This document shows positions 1 to 10,265 of a DNA stretch of 64,000 nucleotides, piece after piece (within the stretch, counting starts at the first letter, position 1; each line of letters begins with the position of its first letter). The position numbers were made by a program, and so were the translations under genes. The notes below the pieces were generated by a model. That model made no database searches, was not told the DNA's origin, and worked only from the letters and a program-made list of their open reading frames with translations. This DNA comes from Pseudobdellovibrionaceae bacterium (GTDB taxonomy: Bacteria > Bdellovibrionota > Bdellovibrionia > Bdellovibrionales > UBA1609), in contig JACKAN010000003.1 in the NCBI GenBank assembly GCA_020635055.1, positions 124,001-188,000 on the forward strand. The letters run 5' to 3'.

Positions 1-3000
1 CTCACATGGGGAGCTAATATAAGTAATATGACCTATAAAATATATAGGTCGACTCAGTCAGGAGGCCCTTACACTTTGCTTCCGATTACAACTACAAATA
101 ATTTATACTTGGATAACACGGTAAGTAATAATATGACCTATTATTATGTGGTAACAGGAAGCAATCCCTCTGGGGAGAGTATGCAATCCAATATGGCCGC
201 GGCCTCGACACGTCCTCTTCCTGCGGCTCCCACAAACTTAAAAATGCAAGCTTATCCGGAGCACCCTGATTGTGCGGGAACTCAAGGTCTTCAATTAACT
301 TGGAACCCTAGCAGTTATTATGACAGCTTTGGTGTGATGCGAGGGAATAATTCTGGAATAGTTAATTTGGACCAGGCCACCAATGAAAACAAGTTTCTAT
401 ATTGTAATTTGAACGATGGCTATAGTTATTCCTTTGCTATTTCTTCACAGTGGGGCACAAAATATTCGGCCAACTCTTCTTTGGTTTATTATTATTGGAC
501 CTCACCAGCGAATTTAAGTTTAGCCCCTGGAGAGAATGAAATTATTCTGAATTGGACAGAGCCCAATGGCGGAGTTTTATATAACAATTCCAGCCCCAAG
601 TATAATGTTTTCCGTTCTACTAGTATAAATGGACCCTTTACCGAAATCCTTTCGGATTTCACGGCAAGATCTTATACAGACAATACAATTACTCCAGGTG
701 TGACATATTTTTACTACATTCAAACTGTCTTAACTACACCACAAAATAATTATTATTATATTGGTCCAAGGAGTTTAGTGAGGAGTGGCACAGCGGGGAG
801 CCTGCCCGCAGCTCCAACGAATTTAGTTTTAATTGATAATACTAGTTTAGGCAGTGTGGAATTGCATTGGTCGGCTCCGAGTCATTACAACAGTTTCAAT
901 TTGTATCAAGCTAGCAGCTTCGGTGGGCCCTACACTTGGGCGGGGAAAACCAGTAACAGTCGAATTTTAGGAGCCCCCTTAAACCCTGGTATGAATTACT
1001 TTTATGTCAAAGCAATATGGGGACTGCAAGAGACTGCGGCAACCAATATAGTTTCATATAGAAAAGCTGATATTACAGGATTCAATGTAACACCTACTGC
1101 CTCCGATATCACTTTGACTTGGGACTCCGTATCAGGGGCACAGGATTACAAAATTTTGCGCGCTGACAATGCTAATGGTCCCTATAGTGAAATTGCTACT
1201 GAAATTACGAATTCACATGTGGATACTTCCGTCATTTCCAACACCGGTTACTTTTATAGAGTTTATGCCACTTTTTCTGATGCGACGGTCGGACAGAAGA
1301 GTGCAGTGGCTCCAGCTATGTTAACTGGTCCAACTACTCCAACAGGTGTTTCACTAAAGGTGACATCTTCTACTTCTGTTAATGTGTCCTGGGCACCGGT
1401 CTTAGGCGCAACAGCACATAAGATTTATTCAGCAACATCTTTTGGCGGGCCTTATATTTTTAAAGTACAAATCCCATTAGGTTCTGAAAGTGTTGTTGCC
1501 GGATTAACGGCAAATACTGAGTATTTTTTTAAAGTGTCTGCTCTTGTGAGTTCTACAGAATACGACTCAACTCCGGTAAGTGTTTACACCTATTCTATTC
1601 CTGCAACCCCTTTAGGTATTGTTGGAAATAACTATATCAATGTGAGTTGGACACCGGTGATAGGAGTCGTTGATTACGATTTACTTCGTTCCTCAGATGG
1701 AGAGAACTATACTCCTTTAATTTCCAATCATCCAACAAGTAGTTATTTAGATAACAGTGCTTCCAATGGACAAATTTATTTTTATAAATTAAGAGCCAAT
1801 TTTGCAATGGGTTCTAGCTTATCTTTAGCGTCCATAGCTTACACTCCTGGAGTGACGCCTATACCACCAGTATATTTAGTAGCAAAAAACACTGGTACAG
1901 GTACTGATTTGCAATTGGACTGGGGGAAAGTAGAAGGTGCGAGCAGTTACAAAGTCTATGTAGATACTACGGCATCACATGTGACCCCCTTTATTTCTAC
2001 CAGTTCTAATCAAAATGTTTTAATCAGTGGCTTGAATTTAGGCACAACATATTTTATTTCAGTTTCTGCTTCCAATGGAGATTTGGAATCTTCACTTACA
2101 CCAGATGTTAAGATTGTGACATCCATTGAGTCAGTTGCACCAGATGTCCAAAAGAATGGCTTGGCGAGTGTCGATGTTATTTGGCCGGCAGTGACAAATG
2201 CCACTACATATGAAATTTATCGATCACAAGATGGAGTTTCATTTGAATCCATAGCCAATGGAATAGGTGCCACTGTCTACAATGATACGACTGTCGATCT
2301 AAATACCACATATTTTTACAAATATAAATCATATAACTTGAGTGGCGATGCTATGGGAATGTCGGACGTAAGCCCGCCCATTATTATAGGTGTTTTACCA
2401 GAAACTCCCATGGGCGTAAGGGCACAAGCCATGGATAATAACTCAATAGTTTTAAATTGGATCAAAACGCCCACGGCCAATTCTTACAGTATTTTACGAG
2501 GAACCTCTCAGGGTGGACCATATTCAGAAATAGCTATGGTAACCGCACCGACGACTTCGTACACAGATTCGACAGTGACTCCTACTAATATTTACTATTA
2601 CGTCATTCAGTCTTTAAATATTAGAGGGGTAAAATCCAACTATTCAGCAGAAGTAGGAGTTAACTTAAATGGTGGGCCGACGAATTTGATTTCCTCTAAT
2701 ATCGATAGTGGAATCCAATTGGATTGGGATCTCTTAGCCGGAGCTGTAAGTTATAACATTGCTAGGTCTAAAGAATCAGGTGGACCATATGGAATTGTCA
2801 ATACGGCTGTCTCTAACACCTTTATTGATACATCGGCATTGGCCGGGGTAGATTATTTTTATGTCGTTTTTGGCAATTTTGCCGGCGGTACTATAAGCCC
2901 CTTGTCTAATGAAGAAAGTATAAATAGAGAAGGAACTCTGGATCTTCAAGTGCCCATCGAAATGATCGACACACGCCTTGCCTCTTCGAGTAGTGGTAGT

Positions 3001-4134
3001 ATTGCCTTTGAAAGAACACAAACTTCATTAAATACTCAAGACTATGATGGCGTTACTAGTTATCAGTTTGAAGTTATAGGAAAAAACAGTGACTCCAATC
3101 CTGTGCAAGTTTTTATTGTCGACGAGGGGGGAATAGAAATAGGTTCTGTAACTCTGCCGGCGAACACCATTGATTTCACGAGAATCAGTGCTGTCTTTAC
3201 ACCTAATGTAGGGGCTAATAGATATCGTGTTAAAGTTGGTGTAACAACTGTGAATTCGCAATTGCAAGTGGTTGCAGCAAGAGTACTTGTCAACCAAAGT
3301 AATGCTACAAAAACAAAACTTTATTTTCCGCTATTAAGTGTTTCGCAGATTCCAAGCTCTAACGATTTAAATATTTCTGCTCTCACCACTAGTAATAATA
3401 TTTATGAAACACCAAAATCATCCCTGCTATTCCTTAGAGAGGTTAATGATCTTAAGAAACTAATTGATTACAATGCTTGGGAATTAGAAGCCCTTGTCTC
3501 CGCAAGCAATTCTGCTGAAGGCAGTATTTCATTGATAAATAAAAATTCCGGTTTACCTGTATGGGGTTCAGAAACTCGTTTTAATCAAAGTGCTATTTCA
3601 ATGGCAAGTGTTCCCATAGACGAAGGTGTAAATCAGTTTGGCTTAGTTAATGAAGGGGATAGCTATGAAATTAACCTTAAATGTGAGTACAATTGCGGTT
3701 TAGGAGATGTCTCGATCTATAAAGCAGGACTTTGGGTGAAGTTGGAGAATCTATCCAAAACTATATCTTTCTATCGAAACGCAAGCATGCAAGAAGCCTT
3801 GGGTTCAAACTCAATTCTTGCTTCGGATCGAAACCTAATCGATGTTGGTAATTTTACTAGCCCTATTGTTTACTTTCAGGCCACGGTGACAGATGACTTT
3901 GGCTCCAGCGCAGATGTGAATCTGCTTTACCACGGCAATGAATCCGGAGAGGCGGGAGTGTCTTCGGTGGTGGGATCTACTATTTCATTTAATAATGAAA
4001 TGAAAACGACGATTCGCAATTCCACTCCATTGAACTTGATTTCTGGACAAAGGTTTGTAACGGAAGTTCTACCTAGCGGAGGCATTGTAGATTTGCTTTC
4101 CTCTGCAATTGTTATCAAATCATCCTTGCCTTAA
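1..4134 (+). CDS. Large fibronectin type III repeat surface protein (5' end outside window)
   Basis: The reading frame is open from base 1 (it starts LTWGAN, itself an FN3 strand) so the true start lies upstream; the first ATG at 28 is internal. About eleven FN3-like modules follow one another, each with a PxxPxG/N opening, a central W (LTW, LNW, VSW), a Y-x-hydrophobic-x-R strand and a GGPY turn, ending near residue 960. The last ~400 residues are a different beta-rich, Ser/Thr/Asn-rich region without FN3 signatures. No membrane anchor or sortase motif is seen at the C-terminus. FN3 chains of this size are typically secreted or cell-surface adhesins or carbohydrate-binding proteins; the specific ligand cannot be read from sequence. 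Ends TAA at 4132-4134. Confidence 0.85.
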   Translation, partial: LTWGANISNMTYKIYRSTQSGGPYTLLPITTTNNLYLDNTVSNNMTYYYVVTGSNPSGESMQSNMAAASTRPLPAAPTNLKMQAYPEHPDCAGTQGLQLTWNPSSYYDSFGVMRGNNSGIVNLDQATNENKFLYCNLNDGYSYSFAISSQWGTKYSANSSLVYYYWTSPANLSLAPGENEIILNWTEPNGGVLYNNSSPKYNVFRSTSINGPFTEILSDFTARSYTDNTITPGVTYFYYIQTVLTTPQNNYYYIGPRSLVRSGTAGSLPAAPTNLVLIDNTSLGSVELHWSAPSHYNSFNLYQASSFGGPYTWAGKTSNSRILGAPLNPGMNYFYVKAIWGLQETAATNIVSYRKADITGFNVTPTASDITLTWDSVSGAQDYKILRADNANGPYSEIATEITNSHVDTSVISNTGYFYRVYATFSDATVGQKSAVAPAMLTGPTTPTGVSLKVTSSTSVNVSWAPVLGATAHKIYSATSFGGPYIFKVQIPLGSESVVAGLTANTEYFFKVSALVSSTEYDSTPVSVYTYSIPATPLGIVGNNYINVSWTPVIGVVDYDLLRSSDGENYTPLISNHPTSSYLDNSASNGQIYFYKLRANFAMGSSLSLASIAYTPGVTPIPPVYLVAKNTGTGTDLQLDWGKVEGASSYKVYVDTTASHVTPFISTSSNQNVLISGLNLGTTYFISVSASNGDLESSLTPDVKIVTSIESVAPDVQKNGLASVDVIWPAVTNATTYEIYRSQDGVSFESIANGIGATVYNDTTVDLNTTYFYKYKSYNLSGDAMGMSDVSPPIIIGVLPETPMGVRAQAMDNNSIVLNWIKTPTANSYSILRGTSQGGPYSEIAMVTAPTTSYTDSTVTPTNIYYYVIQSLNIRGVKSNYSAEVGVNLNGGPTNLISSNIDSGIQLDWDLLAGAVSYNIARSKESGGPYGIVNTAVSNTFIDTSALAGVDYFYVVFGNFAGGTISPLSNEESINREGTLDLQVPIEMIDTRLASSSSGSIAFERTQTSLNTQDYDGVTSYQFEVIGKNSDSNPVQVFIVDEGGIEIGSVTLPANTIDFTRISAVFTPNVGANRYRVKVGVTTVNSQLQVVAARVLVNQSNATKTKLYFPLLSVSQIPSSNDLNISALTTSNNIYETPKSSLLFLREVNDLKKLIDYNAWELEALVSASNSAEGSISLINKNSGLPVWGSETRFNQSAISMASVPIDEGVNQFGLVNEGDSYEINLKCEYNCGLGDVSIYKAGLWVKLENLSKTISFYRNASMQEALGSNSILASDRNLIDVGNFTSPIVYFQATVTDDFGSSADVNLLYHGNESGEAGVSSVVGSTISFNNEMKTTIRNSTPLNLISGQRFVTEVLPSGGIVDLLSSAIVIKSSLP

Positions 4135-4494
4135 ACTTAAGCATCACAAGAAATAATCCCTGGTCTCCATGCTTGGCAGTAAAAATTGAGCAATTTGGGA
4201 GGCACCAAAAGCCAACATTATTGTCGACTATGAAAAAATAACTGAAAGAATGCTGTCGCTTGCAAATTTACAATACTGCCATAAAAAAGAAGGAAAGATT
4301 ATCCTCTAAAGAAGTGGTGTCGATGATGCGTTCAGGGCTAGAAAAACTAGAGGAATGAATTGTGGGCTGAAACCAGTCTGACATTGGGCTTTTAACAACT
4401 AGCCGACTTGAAATTGTCTTAGTTAGTGTGTTCGAATTTGGTGTAGATAGCGAGTAAATTTAAATAAATAATATCTTTTTTTGTATACATTTTT
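4135..4494. other. Intergenic region, 360 bp, no recognisable feature
   Basis: This lies between two convergent genes. I see no ORF with coding character, no clear hairpin plus T-run and no tRNA. Short open stretches are interrupted by stops in all frames; it may be decayed coding sequence but nothing is identifiable. Confidence 0.5.
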
Positions 4495-5610
4495 TTAAAA
4501 ACAAGTGGCATCAATTTTTTCCGCAGAAAGGATCATTTTCTGATTTCCACTTGCATCTGTAAAAGGATAAACATCGGCATATCGGAAGCCGTCAGGTAAT
4601 GAAACTTTCAATCTCTGAGTTCCATCGGTCTTCATCGTGTATACGTTTTTGGCGATACTACTTGCTGAGGCAATTTCTATAGTTGAAAAAATTAAAGTGT
4701 CATTATCAATCCATTCCGGCAAAACATCATTCTTTAAAATATCTGACCCTAGATGAGAATATGAAATATCAACTTCATTTTGTGGACTAGCCACAGGCAC
4801 CACAAAAATGTGCCAACCGAAACCATTGTCACCAGAAGATGGTGCTTGTCGCATAAAAGCAACTTTTGTTCCATCAGGAGAAATCTTAGGATCATTTTCC
4901 ATAATATTAAGGCAGTCTGCATCGGCACAAATAATTGGAGTCCCCGCATGATCCCTTCCCACAGAGAGTCCAACCAGGTTTGAGCTGTCGGATAAATTCA
5001 TCATGAAAATACTTTTTATAAAACCACCACCCGGATCATATAGGCCAGGAAACACAATTTTTGTGGTATTCGCTTGGGGGTCCATTGGCACTGTAATTGT
5101 GCCGATTACAGCGATTTGTGTTGGAGCCAAGGCTAAATCCATATTGGAATCGACAGTAGCACGGTAAAATTTCAAACTTGAGACAGGACCAGAAAGAAAC
5201 GTAAATTCATTCGTCGCTCCGATCCAATAGTTGTTGGTATTGAAGTCTGTTGGGCTCGGCTCAATTATTCTTTTGTCATTGGCTCCAGAAATTTTAACGG
5301 CACGAATTTCTGTGTTTAAGTAACCTTGATCCAGCGAGGCACAGCCACTTGAATTTTTGTTATTGTACGTTGTATAGGCCAACCAGTTTTTATCGCTGGA
5401 GACTCGGGGGTGCGTCATATCCTGATAAGAACTAGTTTTCACGATATTCACGTTACTACCCTTTAAATCCGCCACCATTAGACTGTATTTCGAGGCACTA
5501 CAAAGTAAAGTGGTACATTCCGGATCGCTTTTCGGGGAGCTCTCGTTGCAGTTGGTATAGAAAAGAACTACTAGCGGCATACAAATTATCAGTAAAAGTT
5601 TTTTATTCAT
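4495..5610 (-). CDS. TolB-like beta-propeller lipoprotein
   Basis: The 371-residue product begins with a positively charged n-region and a hydrophobic stretch ending FYTNC (Cys21), a plausible but non-canonical lipobox, so an envelope lipoprotein is likely. The body holds WD40-like/PD40 repeat signatures, e.g. HPRVSSDKNWLAYT near residue 87 and DPKISPDGTKVAFMR near residue 242, which are typical of TolB-type propeller blades (xPxxSPDGxxIAF). Such proteins act as periplasmic scaffolds. It is not TolB itself: there is no TolB N-terminal domain and no tol-pal neighbours. It stands alone, convergent with the FN3 gene. Function unknown; family call fairly sure. Confidence 0.7.
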   Translation of the reverse strand: MNKKLLLIICMPLVVLFYTNCNESSPKSDPECTTLLCSASKYSLMVADLKGSNVNIVKTSSYQDMTHPRVSSDKNWLAYTTYNNKNSSGCASLDQGYLNTEIRAVKISGANDKRIIEPSPTDFNTNNYWIGATNEFTFLSGPVSSLKFYRATVDSNMDLALAPTQIAVIGTITVPMDPQANTTKIVFPGLYDPGGGFIKSIFMMNLSDSSNLVGLSVGRDHAGTPIICADADCLNIMENDPKISPDGTKVAFMRQAPSSGDNGFGWHIFVVPVASPQNEVDISYSHLGSDILKNDVLPEWIDNDTLIFSTIEIASASSIAKNVYTMKTDGTQRLKVSLPDGFRYADVYPFTDASGNQKMILSAEKIDATCF

Positions 5611-5877
5611 ACGTTCTATTATTGTACTAAATAATATTTATTATTTTCAACACATTAATAAATCTCTTGAAGGAAGCAGAAAGTTTTATGGTTAGGACTA
5701 AGGTTAAGACAAACAACAAGATTTATTGATGTCTGACTGACCCCAGGGAATTTTTCCTGGTTTAATCCAGTAAATTAAATCATGGATAAGTCCCCAGCTA
5801 TGCTGAGGAGAGTTTGACATTTCCGGGAGTCCCTTAAATTCTCGAAGTGTTTGCCGCTCATAGTATGCAAAGAATTT

Positions 5878-6054
5878 ATGAGTGTGTACAAAAAGTTATG
5901 TCATTCAACATGGGAATGTAAATATCATGTTGTATTCATTCCGAAGTGGCGTCAGAAATCTATGTTCAGTCAACTTCGTAAAGAACTAGGAGCGGTATTT
6001 AGAGGTGGAGTAATCCGTGATCATTTTGTTTTGAGAATAATATTTTTTTCTTGA
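5878..6054 (+). pseudogene. tnpA: IS200-type TnpA transposase fragment
   Basis: 58 residues remain of a protein normally about 150 long. The N-terminal HSTWECKYHVVF and QLRKELG strings match the conserved start of IS200 Y1 transposases; the His-hydrophobic-His pair and the catalytic tyrosine helix are absent. The open frame can be extended back to a TTG at 5851, but the ATG at 5878 agrees better with the family. Confidence 0.7.
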
Positions 6055-6108
6055 CAGTAAAAGCCATATGAAACCAATCTCCATATGTAATGCTTAATAG
6101 GTTTAATA

Positions 6109-6127
6109 ATGAGCCTTACAGGCTCAT
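6109..6127 (+). terminator. Perfect 8-bp stem hairpin (IS end or terminator)
   Basis: ATGAGCCT-TAC-AGGCTCAT. It is followed by AAAATAAA rather than a T-run on the + strand, so an IS200 right-end recognition hairpin is as likely as a terminator. Confidence 0.4.
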
Positions 6128-6277
6128 AAAATAAATGTCAGTGCTTCGTTCTCACGTAAGCATAACCTTTTACCTTAGTTTTTTTAGAGTCTATTTTAAG
6201 CAATCCTAAGAGGAAAAGTAACACTTTTAAAAGCCATGCTATAACTTCTTTAAACAATTAAACAATAGGAGCTGATA

Positions 6278-7555
6278 GTGTATTTAAAATATCTTAAAGA
6301 CCATGAACTTCTCGACCGAACCCAATCCCTTGTGAAAAAAGAACGTTACTTATTGACACAAGTACTTCATCATCTCAGAGAGGTGGAAAGGCGAAAGTTA
6401 TTTTCTGAACTGGGTTACCAAAGCCTATTTGAATATGCTGTGAAAAAGCTCAAATATAGTGAAGGTCAAGCGGGAAGAAGAATACAGGCAATGAGACTTA
6501 TTAAAGAACTTCCTGAATTAGAAGTGAAAATTAAAACAGGGGCTTTAAGCCTTACTAATATCTCTCAGGCTCAAGCTTACTTTAGAGAGGTCAGAAGATC
6601 AGAATCAAAGAAATCTGAATTAGCAAAACTTGAATCAAACAATTCTGACTCAGATAAGTCTGTTTTAGCAAATTCTGAAACAAGCAATTGTGAACCAACT
6701 CCTACTGACTTAAATAAATATAAATCACCTAAAGATCTTAGTTCAAGTGATAAACTCAATCTTTTAGAAAGTCTAGAGAACAAATCCACTAGAGAAGGTC
6801 AAAAAATCCTAAGGCAAAAGCTCCCCCAAATGGCACTGCCAAAAGAAAGAGAACGAATTTTATCTGCAACCCACAGTGAGATGAAATTCATTATGACTGA
6901 CGAGTTGAAATCACAGCTCAACCAAGTGCGTTCACTCATTGGTGCAAAAGGTGTTACACTGTCTTTGGCTGAATTGATTGAGTACATGGCTCAAACCACT
7001 ACTGAAGCTTTAAAAATAAAGAAGTTTGGCAAGAAACGTATTCAAAATCAAAGCGTAGATGAGAGAATGACAAAAGGCAGGGTGGAGGGAAGTATTGAAC
7101 ACAATAACCGACCAAAAGCTAAAGACAAAAGTGTTTTTAATTCAAGGACATTTGAGTTAGGACAGATTCAGAATCTGAGATCAAGCTCAGGCAGTGCTGA
7201 GATAGCGCTGGAGTTGCCTTGCAACAAAAGCCCTAATCCAGATAAAATTCATCAAGCTCCAGATGAGGTAACTTTAAAAGTTACAAACCATAAAAGAAAA
7301 ATAACAACTAAAAAGAGGGCGAATACTAAGGATGATAGATATATCTCCCAAAAAATAAAGTGTGCTGTCTGGCATAGAGATCGAGGGAAGTGTCAAATGT
7401 GCAATAGCCAAAGTTTTTTAAATATTGACCATATTCAACCTGTAGCTCTAGGAGGAGCGCCTACAATCGAAAATTTAAGATTACTATGTTTTAATTGCAA
7501 CCAACGTCAGGCGATAAATTGTTTCGGAATAAAGCGATTGGAGTATTTTATTTAA
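6278..7555 (+). CDS. HNH endonuclease, Bdellovibrio-type helical N-domain (copy 1)
   Basis: 425 residues with GTG start at 6278, preceded by TAGGAG at 6266. Residues 1-110 form a helical DUF222-like region (KERYLLTQVLHHLREVERR... EGQAGRRIQAMRLIKELPE), with a linker rich in S/E/K. The C-terminus from about residue 360 is an HNH domain: CxMC, then IDHIQP and a closing CFNCNQRQ, i.e. a four-Cys zinc-bound HNH fold. A paralogue of 514 residues lies at 23411-24955, about 60% identical by eye in the N- and C-domains and diverging in the linker. The linker contains IALELPCNKS, whose DNA is a copy of a repeat also seen between genes. Likely a nuclease; whether it is a selfish/homing element or a defence enzyme cannot be told. 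Confidence 0.8.
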   Translation: MYLKYLKDHELLDRTQSLVKKERYLLTQVLHHLREVERRKLFSELGYQSLFEYAVKKLKYSEGQAGRRIQAMRLIKELPELEVKIKTGALSLTNISQAQAYFREVRRSESKKSELAKLESNNSDSDKSVLANSETSNCEPTPTDLNKYKSPKDLSSSDKLNLLESLENKSTREGQKILRQKLPQMALPKERERILSATHSEMKFIMTDELKSQLNQVRSLIGAKGVTLSLAELIEYMAQTTTEALKIKKFGKKRIQNQSVDERMTKGRVEGSIEHNNRPKAKDKSVFNSRTFELGQIQNLRSSSGSAEIALELPCNKSPNPDKIHQAPDEVTLKVTNHKRKITTKKRANTKDDRYISQKIKCAVWHRDRGKCQMCNSQSFLNIDHIQPVALGGAPTIENLRLLCFNCNQRQAINCFGIKRLEYFI

Positions 7556-7875
7556 GCATAGATAAATGGCAGAGTTAAATCCCTCATCTTAAAAAACATA
7601 GTTAAATCCATAATTATATTTGGCAAATCCATGCTCACTAATAATAGGTAACTATATTTATATACAAGTATAAAATAGTGTATAAGTGATGATTTCCAAC
7701 AATCCCACGCTCAAGCTACTCACAATCTCCTTTACCTAACTCCAGCAATCCTAAGCACAACTTTTCCACGAATACCTATACCTAATTCCAATGATTTAGT
7801 TAAAAAGCAATATTTTAGTCCAGAAATTTCTATAAAAATAAAGATGTATCGATAACAGGGCGATAAAGTATCACT
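7556..7875. other. Intergenic region with remnant similarity to the HNH leader
   Basis: AT-rich with no ORF. The string AGCAATCCTAAG near 7745 also occurs in the leader of HNH copy 1 (near 6200), hinting at a degraded duplicate of that leader. A promoter for the downstream operon must lie here, but I cannot assign boxes with confidence. Confidence 0.4.
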
Positions 7876-8535
7876 ATGAGAAGGATTTCATATTTTATAA
7901 AAATTATTTTATTTACTTTTCACTTTGGTTGTTCAACACAACTAAAAATAATTACACAACCTGAAAAAGCGGAAGTGTATTTAATAAAAACAGAGTCAGG
8001 AGAGAAGAAAAAAATCGGTGTAACTCCTATTGATAAAAAAGATGAAGAGTTAAAAGAACTCTTTGGTAGCTTTGGCAATCCAGGCGAATTTGTGACTCTT
8101 GTAATTGAAAAAGAAGATTATGAAACGCGCAAGATATGGTTGCCTTTAACAGCATCTGGTGTCATTGCAAGTGAAATCAATTTACAACTCAAAAAAGATG
8201 ATAAAAAAGCTGAAGAATTAAAGACTGCAAAGACAATTTTAGATAAACTTTTTCTTGCACAAAGCTTCGCAAGAACAAAACAATTTGAACGCGCACTGAT
8301 TGAAGTGGATAAAGTTTTAGAAAATTTCCCTGATTTTGCAAGAGCTCTTTCTATGAAAGCTTCTATTTTGTATGCAAAAGGTGATTTTAAAGAAAGCTTA
8401 GATAACTATGAAAAAGCAATTGACCAAGATTCTGAATTAAAAGATGCCATTGAAATGGCGGCAAATGTTCGCAAACGCCTTCGCCTACCAGCTTCAGTAT
8501 TACCCAGAAAGAAAAGTCTTCCGGGAGTTAAATAA
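7876..8535 (+). CDS. PEGA-domain and TPR lipoprotein, first gene of envelope operon
   Basis: 219 residues. A signal sequence ending FHFGC (Cys19) suggests a lipoprotein. Residues 24-105 look like a PEGA domain (TQPEKAEVYL... GVTPIDKK), a small beta-sandwich common in surface proteins, and residues 112-190 contain one to two TPR-like helical pairs (ALIEVDKVLENFPDFARAL, ESLDNYEKAIDQDSELKDA). The stop overlaps the start of the next gene by one base (TAATG), so the three genes to 10863 are probably one transcript and translationally coupled. Together they suggest an envelope complex; this protein would be its periplasmic or outer-membrane lipoprotein part. Function inferred only. Confidence 0.65.
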   Translation: MRRISYFIKIILFTFHFGCSTQLKIITQPEKAEVYLIKTESGEKKKIGVTPIDKKDEELKELFGSFGNPGEFVTLVIEKEDYETRKIWLPLTASGVIASEINLQLKKDDKKAEELKTAKTILDKLFLAQSFARTKQFERALIEVDKVLENFPDFARALSMKASILYAKGDFKESLDNYEKAIDQDSELKDAIEMAANVRKRLRLPASVLPRKKSLPGVK

Positions 8536-10265
8536 TGGTAAGTAGCAGGAGTTTCCTAATTCTAGTACTACTCCTGTCAAAAGTTTCTTGGGGACAAACG
8601 GCTCCTCAAGGAGACATTTTAAGCGCTAGGTCCTATCTTGAGAGTTTGATCGTAAAAAGGTATTCTCAGGAACTCTCTACTCGTTTGACTACAGAAAATT
8701 ATCGTGTGGCTGCAAGTTTGCAAATTGAAAAAGTAAAACCCCAATCCAAAAACGATAAAATTCATACAGATTTAGATTTAACATACTTAAATCCAGAAGA
8801 ACTGTATCGAAGTTATTCTGGAGAAGATGAGTTAACTAAAAATTACTTAAATGATTTTTTAATAAAAAAGGTAGATGTATATTTAGGTTTAAAAGAAAAC
8901 CTAGGGGAAGATACCACTAAAGAACTTTCTGAATGGTTTAAAAAACGTGTGACAGATGATTTTGGTAAAATGGGTGTCGGCACTATTAATAAAATTATTT
9001 TACAAAAGGATGCGGACGTTCCTCCAAATAAAACTTGGTTAGAACAAGTGAAAGAGCTACAATCTTTGGCGGGTCAAGCACTTTTAGCTCTCGCCATATT
9101 GATTGGAATAATACTATGGAAAATCATGTCTGGTAATGCAAAAAACGATGCATCTGGATTAAATGTTAGTAATAAATTAGAAATGCATGGGCAAGATGCT
9201 GGTGATAAACCCAAAGATTCGTCTGTGGATTCCACAACTAAAAAAGCAGACGAAGCGGGTCTAATTGAAAAATTAGAAAAACTTACGGAGCAGGTGAATG
9301 AAATAGCACCACAAGTGACCGGTGAGTTAGAAGTTATTATTAAAGAGTGGTGTCTGGCTGGCAAGGATGGCATTTTACAGGTGATTAGTTTGGCAGAGGC
9401 GGCGGGTAAAAAATTAGGAAGACTGCCCATACCAGATGAATTTAGAGAAGAAGTTTCTGAGACATTCAAAAAAGTTCAGAAATTGACTAATAAAGAAAAG
9501 CTGGAAAGCCTTAGGCGGGTCTATTGGGATTTGCTAGCCAGCTTAAATTTAGGGAGTCAAGCTTTGCATAAACCTTTTTCCTTTGTAGGTGGTGCTCCTA
9601 CAGGAACTGTGAGTGAAGTTTTACTTAAAAACAATAAAAAAATGCAGACCATAGTTTCATTATTTATGTCTAATGAGCAAAGAAAAGATTATTTAAAAAA
9701 TTTAAGCGAAGAACAGAAGCTCGAACTTCTTAATACTGCAGCTGACCTAAAAGAAATCAGTGAAAAAGAGTTGTTGAAAATGGAAAATGATTTGTCACAT
9801 AACTTCGTAATGGAATCAAAAGAAAGAAGTGTTTCCCTGTCTTCAACATTAACTAAAATTGTGGATTCATTAAATATTATCGATTCTTGTACTTTGCTCA
9901 AGCAAATTAAGGGTCCGGTTATGCAAGATTTTAAACAACAGACTCCCTCACTTGCATTTTTAGATGAATGGCCAGATGAAGCTTTAAAAACCCTTCTTAA
10001 AACAGCATCCAATGAAGAAATATTAAATTACTTAAAAATTCGATCCGATTTAAAGGACAGAGCTTTAAATCTTGTACCTCCAATGACACGTATTATTTTG
10101 AGTGATGATGTAGATAAACCCAATATGTTGAAAGAGAACGAACAGGTATTTTATTTAGAAAGCTTTCTCGATAAGGTGAGATATCTTGTAGTTCAAGGTG
10201 AAATCGACTTAAAAGAAATTTTTAAAAATAAGCTAGAGGTCGTTCCCAATGATAATGCCGCTTAA
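8535..10265 (+). CDS. Single-span membrane protein with FliG-like cytoplasmic half
   Basis: 576 residues: a signal-like N-terminus (1-20), a ~155-residue extracytoplasmic region, one strong membrane span (about 180-199), then a ~375-residue cytoplasmic part. The latter starts with a charged linker and ends with a pattern that resembles FliG: a middle-domain-like stretch (VSEVLLKNNKKMQTIV... LSEEQKLELL, 360-410), then helices around 435-530 and an end reading FLDKVRYLVVQGEIDL, close to the FliG C-terminal IVxxxRxLExxGEI. The extracytoplasmic part plus one span recalls the C-terminal half of FliF. No flagellar gene is nearby. This is pattern recognition, not an alignment; it may be a motor or export-ring component outside the flagellum. 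Coupled to its neighbours on both sides. Confidence 0.5.
   Translation: MVSSRSFLILVLLLSKVSWGQTAPQGDILSARSYLESLIVKRYSQELSTRLTTENYRVAASLQIEKVKPQSKNDKIHTDLDLTYLNPEELYRSYSGEDELTKNYLNDFLIKKVDVYLGLKENLGEDTTKELSEWFKKRVTDDFGKMGVGTINKIILQKDADVPPNKTWLEQVKELQSLAGQALLALAILIGIILWKIMSGNAKNDASGLNVSNKLEMHGQDAGDKPKDSSVDSTTKKADEAGLIEKLEKLTEQVNEIAPQVTGELEVIIKEWCLAGKDGILQVISLAEAAGKKLGRLPIPDEFREEVSETFKKVQKLTNKEKLESLRRVYWDLLASLNLGSQALHKPFSFVGGAPTGTVSEVLLKNNKKMQTIVSLFMSNEQRKDYLKNLSEEQKLELLNTAADLKEISEKELLKMENDLSHNFVMESKERSVSLSSTLTKIVDSLNIIDSCTLLKQIKGPVMQDFKQQTPSLAFLDEWPDEALKTLLKTASNEEILNYLKIRSDLKDRALNLVPPMTRIILSDDVDKPNMLKENEQVFYLESFLDKVRYLVVQGEIDLKEIFKNKLEVVPNDNAA

Larger units (their letters stand above)
5750..6127 (+). 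mobile_element. Decayed IS200/IS605-family element
   Basis: The left part carries a small hairpin (CCAGG, 8-nt loop, CCTGG, about 5733-5760) followed by sequence of the type found in IS200 left ends. A truncated transposase reading begins at ATG 5878 (MSVYKKLCHSTWECKYHVVF) and resembles the TnpA start, including the CKYHVVF-PK strand. After about 45 residues the frame leaves the family pattern, and the HUH motif and catalytic Tyr region are missing. A perfect 8-bp stem, 3-nt loop hairpin at 6109-6127 (ATGAGCCT/AGGCTCAT) may be the right-end hairpin or a terminator. It is non-functional without a helper. Confidence 0.65.
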